Assembly: GCF_900188255.1 (NCBI RefSeq)
Contig: NZ_FZNS01000007.1
Span: 1 to 64,000 of the forward strand
Source: Hymenobacter mucosus
Lineage (GTDB): Bacteria > Bacteroidota > Bacteroidia > Cytophagales > Hymenobacteraceae
Direction: 5' to 3'
Length of the DNA stretch: 64,000 nt
Shown one piece after another: positions 23,502 to 30,804 of the stretch. Each line of letters opens with the position of its first letter. Position 1 is the stretch's first letter. The translations under genes were made by a program, and so were the position numbers. The notes beneath the pieces are model-generated. The model did no database searches. It saw nothing but the letters and a program-made list of their open reading frames with translations, and was not told where the DNA came from.

Positions 23502-25615
23502 GCGAGCTAAAAAACAATCTGCGTGTAGTACGCACCCTGTGGCGGGGCCTCCCGATAATCCTGCTTTGCACGGCCCTGGCCGTACTAGCTGCCTATGAGT
23601 ACCTCCGCTACGCCACGCCACTCTACGAGAGCACGGCCAAAATCAAGCTGGCCGAAGCAAACGAAGGCCCCATCAATACTACCCTGATTAAGACCTCCGA
23701 CGCCTTTTCGCCCAATAACAAGACGGGCGCCGAAGTGGAGCTTATCAAGTCACAGTTCCTGGTAGGCAAGGCCTTACAACAGCTTCCGTTCGACCTGAGC
23801 ACTTACCGGGTGGGTGAAATCCGCAAGACGGAGCTGTACAAGCAAAGCCCATTTGCTGTGACCCTGCAACTCCGCAACCGCAAGTGGGAAGATCAGCCCT
23901 TCAAGCTGGAAATCAACGCCGACAACCAGTTGGCTCTTACCTCGCCCGATGGCGAAACCGTAGTCGGCCAGTTTGGTCAACTCCTGCATTTTGCCGGTGC
24001 CAATGTAGTCATCGAGAAAAACCAGGCGCTGCTCCAAGCCAAGCCCGGCCTGGCCTTGGCCGACACCTACGAGTTTGTTCATCACTCCCGCACCCAGCTT
24101 ATGCAGGACGTGCTAGACCACCTCGACATCACTAGCGTGGACAAGGACGTAGCCGTTATTCGGGTAAGCTTCCGCAGCCCGGTAGCCGAAAAAGCCGCCG
24201 ACCTAGTAAATGCGCTGTCGGGGGCGTACATGACGGACTACCTCGAAAACAAATACAAGGTGGCTAACACCTCGGTGGAGTTCATTGACAAGCAGCTGAA
24301 GACGGTGGGGGAGAGCCTAGCCCATTCCGAAAACTCCATTGAAGGCTACCGCGACCAGAAGCGCATTGTGAACATTGGGCAGGAAACCGACACGGAACTG
24401 CACAAGATTTCGGAGATGAAAATTCAGCGCGCCAACCTGCGCATGAGCCTAGCGGCGGCCAATAGCCTGTACCAGTACATGCAGTCGGGCAAGAAGAACA
24501 TTTTGGAGCTGGCCCCCACCTTCGAGGCGTTCAACGATCTGCTCTCCAACGACATGGTGAAGAAGATGAAGGAGCTGCAAGCAGATAAGCGCGACATGCT
24601 GCTTCGCTTCAAGCCCGAGGATGAGAAGGTGGTAGCTATTGACCAGAAGCTGGCCGACCTGAATGGCTACCTGCTGGAAAGCATCAAGAACACCCGCAAC
24701 GCCCTGACCATCAAGTATGGCGAAATCGACCAGGCCATCCGCCAGGCGGAGAAAGGCTTTGTGGGCTTGCCCACCCGCGAGAAAAACCTGGCTATTCTGG
24801 AGCGTAACTTCCAGTTGAACGAGAAGCTTTACACGCTGCTGCACGAGAAAAAGACTGAAGCCGAAATTGCCAAGGCCGCTCCCACGTCCTCGCACCGAAT
24901 CATTTCGGAGGGCGCAGTGCCCGATAAGCCCATTGCCCCCAACCACGAGCTGGTGCTGGCCGTGTCTGGCTTCCTGGGTATGCTGGTTGGTACCGTATTG
25001 GTATACCTATTCTCCCTGCTGCATGCTACCCCCAACGATACGCACCAGGTTCAGAAGGAAACCATCATCCCCATTGCGGCTAGCGTGCCCTACCTGGCTA
25101 CGGCCGGGCAGCGCGTGGCGTACTTCCGGCAGTTGGCTACCCGCTTGGAGCTGAAAGGCCTGCTGCCCATGGGTAGTAAATTGGTTGTGAGTGCTTTCAC
25201 CGACCTGGAAGGCCACTCCTTCTTCTTCGAGAATCTGGCGGCAGCCCTGGACGCCCAAGGGAAAAAGACCCGCTGCATTTACATTAACGACCATAACACG
25301 CTGAATCCCGACACCCTCAGCTCGGAGCTGATGCTGGTGCACAACCTGGCCTTGGCCGAGGATAGCCACAGCCTGGCCGTAATGGCCGGCGCCGACGTAA
25401 ACTTGGTATTGCTGGATAGCCGCACTACCCCTCTGCACCGCATCAAGGAGCTGGAACTGCTGGTAGCGGAGTACAAGCTTCCCAACGTGCACTTCTGCTT
25501 GAATCGCGAAGGCTACCAGCCCAGCCCATTGCGCTCCTTCTGGAAGCGCTCCGCTCGGCAAACTACCTGGCAGCTAGCCAGTGAAGCCCATGCTGGCACT
25601 CCCGCTACGGCGTAG
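23498..25615 (+). CDS. Wzc-like polysaccharide chain-length protein with a degenerate kinase domain
   Basis: A 705-residue inner-membrane protein. A Wzz domain with a first helix near residues 17-34 and a second near 483-508 encloses a long periplasmic coiled-coil part (DKQLKTVGESLAHSENSIEG, REKNLAILERNFQLNEKLY). The C-terminal cytoplasmic domain (about 560-690) has the layout of a BY-kinase, but the Walker A place reads AFTDLEGHSFFFENLA, with no Gly-Lys-Thr/Ser, and the Walker B place reads VNLVLLDSRT. No tyrosine-rich tail is present. It probably regulates polymer length and assembly without tyrosine kinase activity. It overlaps the export gene by 4 bp and the flippase gene by 26 bp. Confidence 0.85.
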   Translation: MSELKNNLRVVRTLWRGLPIILLCTALAVLAAYEYLRYATPLYESTAKIKLAEANEGPINTTLIKTSDAFSPNNKTGAEVELIKSQFLVGKALQQLPFDLSTYRVGEIRKTELYKQSPFAVTLQLRNRKWEDQPFKLEINADNQLALTSPDGETVVGQFGQLLHFAGANVVIEKNQALLQAKPGLALADTYEFVHHSRTQLMQDVLDHLDITSVDKDVAVIRVSFRSPVAEKAADLVNALSGAYMTDYLENKYKVANTSVEFIDKQLKTVGESLAHSENSIEGYRDQKRIVNIGQETDTELHKISEMKIQRANLRMSLAAANSLYQYMQSGKKNILELAPTFEAFNDLLSNDMVKKMKELQADKRDMLLRFKPEDEKVVAIDQKLADLNGYLLESIKNTRNALTIKYGEIDQAIRQAEKGFVGLPTREKNLAILERNFQLNEKLYTLLHEKKTEAEIAKAAPTSSHRIISEGAVPDKPIAPNHELVLAVSGFLGMLVGTVLVYLFSLLHATPNDTHQVQKETIIPIAASVPYLATAGQRVAYFRQLATRLELKGLLPMGSKLVVSAFTDLEGHSFFFENLAAALDAQGKKTRCIYINDHNTLNPDTLSSELMLVHNLALAEDSHSLAVMAGADVNLVLLDSRTTPLHRIKELELLVAEYKLPNVHFCLNREGYQPSPLRSFWKRSARQTTWQLASEAHAGTPATA

Positions 25616-26864
25616 CTGGCCGACCCTGCCGGCCCGCTACTGGGTAGTAGCGGGCCAGGCAGTGGTCAGCGCCACTTCCTTTCTCACCAATATTTTTATT
25701 GCCAAGCTCAGTGGCTTGGCCACCTTTGGGGAGTACAGTGCCTGGCAGATGGTGTTGTTGCTGGCCTTGGCGCTGCAAGGAGCCTTCGTCAGCCAGCCCA
25801 TGCAAACCGTGTACGGGCAAACGGCTGCCACCCGCCGGCCAGCCTACCGCCAAGCGCTGCTGGCCATGCAAATGGGCTTTAGCCTGGCGGCTGTGGTAGT
25901 GGTAGCAGCGGGGGCCCTGGCCTTGCACTATGGTACGCTGGCGCTACCCGCCTTTCTGGTATGCATGGTGGTGTGTTGCGGGCAGGATACCGCCCGCAAA
26001 CTGCTATTGGCCGACGGTAACGTGCAAGTAGCCCTCGCCAGCGACGTCCTATCGGCGGGAGGGCAGCTGCTGGTGCTCGCCTACTGGGCCTTGCACCACG
26101 AAGCCGCTACGCTGCCCGCCGTGCTGTGGGCGGTAGGACTAACTACCGTTCCTGCTCTGCTACTATCCGGCTGGGCGCTACGGCTCACCTTTCGCATTCG
26201 GTTCGAGCGTCACTTCGTTGCAGCGCACTGGCTGCAAGCCCGCTGGCTTCTCCCTACTGTGCTGGTGCAGTGGCTTTCCTCCAACGCCTTGCTAGTATTT
26301 GCCGGCTGGACGGGCAGCGCCGCGATGCTGGGGGTGCTGCGGCTGGCCCAAACCTTCATGGGCCTGTTCAACGTGGGGCTGCAAGCCGCGGAAAACTATG
26401 CCCTGCCCAAGCTGAGCCAGTACGTTCATCAACCCGCCTTGTTTGCCCAGCAGCGTGCCCGCCTGGCGCGCACCATGCTCTTGCTGGCGGCCCTGCCCAT
26501 CCTGGCTTTGTTTGGGCTGGCGGGTCCTATCATTGAGTGGCTACAAGCAGATAGCGCCCAGTACTGCAACGTGTTGCGCTGGTGCTGCTTGCTCTACGTG
26601 GTTATTCTGCTAGTGTACCCGCTGCGCCTCACCGTGCGCCTGTTGCCTAGCGCCCGGCCCTACTTCGTGGGCTACGTGCTCAGCGTGGCCGTCTCGTTCG
26701 GGCTGGCGCGGTGGCTGGTTGGCACTTGGCAAGCCAGTGGCGTGGTGCTAGGCTGGATTGTGGCGCAGGCCGTGCTGGGCTTGTACTGGGCCCTAGTGGT
26801 ATGGCAGGCTGAATCCCAACAAGCAACTGAAATCCTGGCTTCCCCAACTCAAGAAACTCTATGA
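25590..26864 (+). CDS. Polysaccharide flippase, Wzx/MATE-like membrane protein
   Basis: A 424-residue protein with about 12 hydrophobic helices. The opening YWVVAGQAVVSATSFLTNIF and GLATFGEYSAWQM match the start of oligosaccharide flippases (Polysacc_synt family). It would move lipid-linked repeat units across the inner membrane. The ATG at 25590 is preferred; a GTG at 25581 is possible. It overlaps the Wzc-like gene by 26 bp and the next gene by 4 bp, so all are in one operon. Sequence similarity in this family is weak, so the substrate cannot be stated. Confidence 0.8.
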   Translation: MLALPLRRSWPTLPARYWVVAGQAVVSATSFLTNIFIAKLSGLATFGEYSAWQMVLLLALALQGAFVSQPMQTVYGQTAATRRPAYRQALLAMQMGFSLAAVVVVAAGALALHYGTLALPAFLVCMVVCCGQDTARKLLLADGNVQVALASDVLSAGGQLLVLAYWALHHEAATLPAVLWAVGLTTVPALLLSGWALRLTFRIRFERHFVAAHWLQARWLLPTVLVQWLSSNALLVFAGWTGSAAMLGVLRLAQTFMGLFNVGLQAAENYALPKLSQYVHQPALFAQQRARLARTMLLLAALPILALFGLAGPIIEWLQADSAQYCNVLRWCCLLYVVILLVYPLRLTVRLLPSARPYFVGYVLSVAVSFGLARWLVGTWQASGVVLGWIVAQAVLGLYWALVVWQAESQQATEILASPTQETL

Positions 26865-27979
26865 AAGTAATTCATCTCATACTAGGCAAAGCAAATCCAG
26901 AAAGGATGAACGGCGTGAACAAGGTAGTACATGCCTTAGCTACGCAGCAATGCCGAGCTGGCTGGAATGCGGAGGTGTGGGGCATTACCCAAGATGTGGT
27001 AGAAAACTACCCGCCCCGTGATTTTACCACCCGCCTGTTTCGGGCGTGCCGCAACCCCTTCCAAGTGCACCCCGAACTGGTGTCGGCCCTCACGCAGATG
27101 GCTGGTCAGGCCGTGGTTCACCTGCACGGGGGCTTCATTCCCGCGTATTATTCGGCCGCTAAAAAGCTGACTGAGCTGGGTATTCACTACGTGGTGACGC
27201 CTCACGGTAGCTATAGCGCCCAGGCCATGCGCAAAAATGGCTTGGTAAAGCAATTGTACCTCCGGTTGTGTGAGCGTCACCTGCTGCAAGGGGCGGCGCT
27301 GGTGCACTGCCTAGGGCAAAGCGAAGTAACGGGCCTGCGCGGCCTGCGGGCCGGCCTGCCCACCTGCCTACTGCCCTACGGTTTTGAAATGCCCCTTATG
27401 GAAGTGTGCCGAACGGAGCCGCGGGGCATCTTCCGAGTGGGCTTCTGTGGCCGCCTCGATGAAAAGCACAAGGGCCTGAGCTGCCTGATTGCGGGGTTTG
27501 CCGAGTTTGCCCAGCACATGCCCTCGGCAGAGCTGTGGATTATTGGCGACGGCCCCGACCGGGAAAAAGTAGAACGCTGGGCGGCCGCCGTACCCGCCGG
27601 CAAGGTAAAAGTGCTGGGCAGCCGCTTCGGCAATGAGAAAATGGGCTTGCTAGCGCAGTTGGATGTGTTTGCCCATCCTTCCCACTACGAAGGGCTACCT
27701 ACCGCCGTGCTGGAAGCCGCTTCACTGGGTATTCCCTGCGTGGTGACGGAAGCCACCAATATGGGCTCCTATATCCGGCACTTTGAGTGTGGGCAGGTGG
27801 TAGAAGAAGCGCAGCCTTCCCAGTTAGCGGCGGGCCTCCGGCAGGTGTACCAGCAGTGGATCAATACTCCCCGCCAGCAGCTCAGCCAGCGTTGCCACGC
27901 CATGGTTACCACCGCATTCTACTGGCCCACGCTCCTTCAGGAATACCAGCGCATGTATCGGCGGGCATACTATGCATAG
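26861..27979 (+). CDS. Glycosyltransferase family 4
   Basis: A 372-residue GT-B protein. The N-terminal domain starts with a glycine-containing loop (MNGVNKVVHALA) and the C-terminal domain shows GFCGRLDEKHKGL, LWIIGDGPD and the E-x7-E type motif in HPSHYEGLPTAVLEAASLG, in which the nucleotide-sugar ribose is bound. It adds a sugar to the growing repeat unit on the inner face of the membrane. The donor and acceptor are unknown. The start ATG overlaps the flippase stop; the end overlaps the polymerase start by 8 bp. Confidence 0.9.
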   Translation: MKVIHLILGKANPERMNGVNKVVHALATQQCRAGWNAEVWGITQDVVENYPPRDFTTRLFRACRNPFQVHPELVSALTQMAGQAVVHLHGGFIPAYYSAAKKLTELGIHYVVTPHGSYSAQAMRKNGLVKQLYLRLCERHLLQGAALVHCLGQSEVTGLRGLRAGLPTCLLPYGFEMPLMEVCRTEPRGIFRVGFCGRLDEKHKGLSCLIAGFAEFAQHMPSAELWIIGDGPDREKVERWAAAVPAGKVKVLGSRFGNEKMGLLAQLDVFAHPSHYEGLPTAVLEAASLGIPCVVTEATNMGSYIRHFECGQVVEEAQPSQLAAGLRQVYQQWINTPRQQLSQRCHAMVTTAFYWPTLLQEYQRMYRRAYYA

Positions 27980-29291
27980 CACTTCTACTCTTTCTCTTCC
28001 CGCCGCATCATCAGCCCTGCGGTACCGTGGGTTTCTGCGCACCTTGCAGGTAGTCCTGACTGTTATCCTGCTGATTAAGATTGCCGGCTTTTTCACCTGG
28101 AGCGACAACGTGGGCGTTACGCGGGTGCTCAAAATAGCCAGCCGCCTTGCCATGACGGGCGCCATCGTGGGCGTTTATCAGCTCATCCTGCGTCGGGGGG
28201 CGGTAGATTCCTTCCGGTGGCAGAATAGCCTTGCTCCGCTGCTTTATGGCGGTTACCTGCTCCTGGGCTTGGCATCGGTGCTCTGGTCTACTGACCCTGG
28301 CTACTCTATGCTTCAACTGCTCATGGATGTAGAAAGCTTTGTTTTCGCTTTCTACTTCGTCAAGTGCTTTTCGCTGCTTGAGTCGTTCTTTCCCACGAGT
28401 ACCATTCGCTTGTCGAACGTACTGGGCAACGCTTCCTTTCTGATGGTGGTGCTTTTTGTGGTGGGCATGCTGGTAGCACCCGACGTGTTTTACCGCATGA
28501 CCCACGGCGGCGAGGAAGCACGCTTGGGTGGCTTCCTCATGAACCCCAATGAACTGGGTATGCTGTGCGTAGTGTGCCTGTCCTGCCTCGCCTTCGACCT
28601 CTACCGCCGGCATCACTTCCGCCTTACGCTGGTGAAAATGCTGCCGGTATTCTACGCCCTACTCCTGACGGGTTCCCGGTCCTCTCTGGTTGGGTTTCTG
28701 TTGCTAGTGTTGTTTCACGTGTGGCAATCGGGGCGGGCGCGCCTGAAGCTGGCGGTGGCAGCTAGTGCCTTGTTGATAGTGCCCTTGGTGGTGCAGAACG
28801 TGTTTGTCAAGCAGGGCGGTTTGGAAGAAGTACTTAGCCTAACGGGCCGCCTGCCATTCTGGAAAGCCCTGCTCACCGAAGGACTACCGAAAGAGCCGCT
28901 CCTAGGCTACGGCTTCATGCGTATTGCCTACGGCGACTACTTCCAGAGCACGCATACGTATGCTGCGCAAATGACCCACAACACCTTCATTCAGGTGCTT
29001 CTGAACCTGGGCTTGGTAGGGTTTGGGCTGGTGCTGGCGCAGTTGGTTTGCACGGTACGCGGGTTTCTGACCTACTCTGCTCCCGAAAAGCGCCTACTGA
29101 TTATCAGCATCTTCATTCCCATCCTGATCAACTCATTTACCGAGTTCGGCATCTTCGGCCAAACCAACTACGGCATCTTATTCTACCAGATGCTGATTTT
29201 CATGATCAGTCAGCGCTACCATCCGCTGCTGTCTACGGCCGAAAAGCTTTTCCTCCGGCGGAAACGCCCCGAGCTGCTGCTGGCCGCGTAG
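27972..29291 (+). CDS. O-antigen ligase / Wzy polymerase-like membrane protein
   Basis: A 439-residue membrane protein with about 11-12 helices. The long periplasmic region and the segments LLTGSRSSLVGFLLLVLF and GRLPFWKALLTEG...GYGFMRIAYGD are typical of the O-antigen ligase (Wzy_C) family, with the conserved Arg of TGSRSS and the following MTHNTFIQVLLNLGLVGF. In this cluster it is more likely the Wzy polymerase than the lipid A ligase. It is the last of five overlapping or nearly touching genes. Confidence 0.85.
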   Translation: MHSTSTLSLPAASSALRYRGFLRTLQVVLTVILLIKIAGFFTWSDNVGVTRVLKIASRLAMTGAIVGVYQLILRRGAVDSFRWQNSLAPLLYGGYLLLGLASVLWSTDPGYSMLQLLMDVESFVFAFYFVKCFSLLESFFPTSTIRLSNVLGNASFLMVVLFVVGMLVAPDVFYRMTHGGEEARLGGFLMNPNELGMLCVVCLSCLAFDLYRRHHFRLTLVKMLPVFYALLLTGSRSSLVGFLLLVLFHVWQSGRARLKLAVAASALLIVPLVVQNVFVKQGGLEEVLSLTGRLPFWKALLTEGLPKEPLLGYGFMRIAYGDYFQSTHTYAAQMTHNTFIQVLLNLGLVGFGLVLAQLVCTVRGFLTYSAPEKRLLIISIFIPILINSFTEFGIFGQTNYGILFYQMLIFMISQRYHPLLSTAEKLFLRRKRPELLLAA

Positions 29292-29374
29292 GGCCGCCGC
29301 GCCGCCACTTACTGCCGGGCTTCTGTTGTTAGCCACTCCGGCCCTTGTCTCTACCTTTCTTTCCTGTCTGTACT

Positions 29375-29767
29375 ATGCACGCTGTTAGTTCTTTCGTGCT
29401 CCTGAGCCGGTGCGCGCTTATGTTGAGCCTATTAGTGATTTCGCGTCTATTTATGCCCCAGCTGACCGATGATGCGTTGTCGGAGCTTGATTACTCGGCG
29501 GAATCTGAGGGGGCACTATCTCCCATTGAGGCGCCCGTTATGCTGGCGTCCCTCGCGCCCGGCTTTACGTACTCGGGAGGCCACGATGCCTCCCATGGCT
29601 GCTCACATCATCACCATCCCAAGCCCGTACGGCGGCAGCGCCGCCCCGCTTTGGGCTTCGACCAGACGCACTTTAAACCTAGGGGGCGCCTGGCCCGCCA
29701 ACCGCAAACTACCGTGTTGGGCCGCGTCAAGGAGTGGTTTGCCGTTGCGGTTCCTGGTAAGCACTAG
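29375..29767 (+). CDS. Small hypothetical protein with His-rich segment
   Basis: A 130-residue protein. It begins with a hydrophobic segment (FVLLSRCALMLSLLVISRLF, about residues 6-25), either a signal anchor or signal peptide, followed by an acidic stretch, then GGHDASHGCSHHHHPKP and a basic C-terminal half (VRRQRRPALG, KPRGRLARQPQ). No family recognised. The His cluster with one Cys could bind metal, but this is only a composition argument. A hairpin terminator follows 29 bp after the stop. It lies between the polymerase and the histidine-phosphatase-like gene. Confidence 0.55.
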   Translation: MHAVSSFVLLSRCALMLSLLVISRLFMPQLTDDALSELDYSAESEGALSPIEAPVMLASLAPGFTYSGGHDASHGCSHHHHPKPVRRQRRPALGFDQTHFKPRGRLARQPQTTVLGRVKEWFAVAVPGKH

Positions 29768-29795
29768 CGGTACTGGTTTTCCATGTATTGTCATC

Positions 29796-29829
29796 ATCCG
29801 GCTGCCTGATCCGCAGCCGGATTTTTTTA
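29796..29829 (+). terminator. Hairpin terminator with T tract
   Basis: ATCCGGCTGC (29796-29805) and GCAGCCGGAT (29813-29822) with a 7-base loop, followed by a T run. It ends the first part of the exopolysaccharide cluster and lies just before the start of the next gene at 29851. Confidence 0.85.
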
Positions 29830-29850
29830 CCCTATCTGTTCGTAGCTTTT

Positions 29851-30441
29851 ATGATTTTTTTCGTTTCTCAGGGCGCATTTTCGGCTGCCTGGCCTAGCCT
29901 GTTGCGGTCCTTGGTACTTGTTGTTTTGCTGCTGCTGAACCATACAGCAATGCCCCGCACTCGCACGGGGGGCGCCGTCACAACGGTGCTATTAGTTTGC
30001 GCCGCCGAAAAGCTAACTACCACTGGCCTCCCCGATCCGCCATTGGCGCCGGCTGGTCAGGCGCGGGCCCAGGCACTGCTTGAGTTACTGCGCCGCCGCG
30101 GGGTAGCTGGGTTGCTTGCTACCTCGGCCACCAGTTCGCGGGCTACCGTGGCGCCGCTGGCTCAAACGTTGCATCATACTATTCAGGAGTACAATCCTAG
30201 CCAACTGCCAGCCGTGGCACTGCGCATAGAGCGGCAGTTTAAGGGCAAGACCGTGGTAATTGTAACGGACCCAACCAGCGTCTTCTCGTTGCTTGATGCT
30301 CTGGGTGCCCCCCGGCCTGTGCTGCACCTCACTGGGCCCGAGCATGATTTGCTGTTGGAAGTGCGCTTGCCTACCGATGGGTTTCCTATGGTTCTTACCC
30401 GGCGGTACGGCCCAGCCAGCGAAACCCAAGCCGCTCCGTAG
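29851..30441 (+). CDS. Histidine-phosphatase-fold pseudoenzyme (SixA-like), exported
   Basis: A 196-residue protein with a hydrophobic N-terminal segment (SLLRSLVLVVLLLLNH) that is a likely signal or anchor. From residue 42 it follows the SixA/phosphoglycerate mutase pattern: TTVLLVCAAEKL, DPPLAPAGQARAQALLELL, LLATSATSSRATVAPLAQ, and KTVVIVTDPTSVFSLLDALG. In active relatives these read LVRHAEK, ST..RRTRQTA and VVGHSNTV. Here the catalytic Arg-His pair is Cys-Ala, and the second His (GHS) is Thr-Asp-Pro, so the phosphatase site appears lost. The ATG at 29851 avoids the terminator just upstream. No function can be given beyond a binding role. Confidence 0.65.
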   Translation: MIFFVSQGAFSAAWPSLLRSLVLVVLLLLNHTAMPRTRTGGAVTTVLLVCAAEKLTTTGLPDPPLAPAGQARAQALLELLRRRGVAGLLATSATSSRATVAPLAQTLHHTIQEYNPSQLPAVALRIERQFKGKTVVIVTDPTSVFSLLDALGAPRPVLHLTGPEHDLLLEVRLPTDGFPMVLTRRYGPASETQAAP

Positions 30442-30804
30442 GTTTTAGCTTTCGTGCGGGGGGTAGGGCTACGGTTGGCCCCAACTCCTGCACGTCCAAA
30501 TTGTGGAATGACTAGGTATGAGCTAAAGGAGGAGTTTAATATGATGATAATCAATGATATGTAAGATTGCTATGCTGAATTGAAAACCCCGCGTAGCAGA
30601 ACAGTCTGTACCGCGCATGACTCAGGGTGGGAGGAAGGTAGGCTGGTATAGCACCGCATGAGTATACCCGCAAAGGCATTCCACCAGATAGAGTGACTGT
30701 CCAGTTTATGGACATAGTAGTCAGAGGATGGTGGTGTAGTAGGTTGAAACAAAGGTGCTTATGCTGAAAGATGGTTTTGGCCCTGCCTTGGCATTACTTC
30801 CCGC
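30442..30804. other. Intergenic region with no gene seen
   Basis: About 360 bp before the fusion gene. It holds several short A/T runs and likely the promoter of the second exopolysaccharide operon. No TAnnTTTG element, RNA gene or recognisable coding piece was found. Confidence 0.4.
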
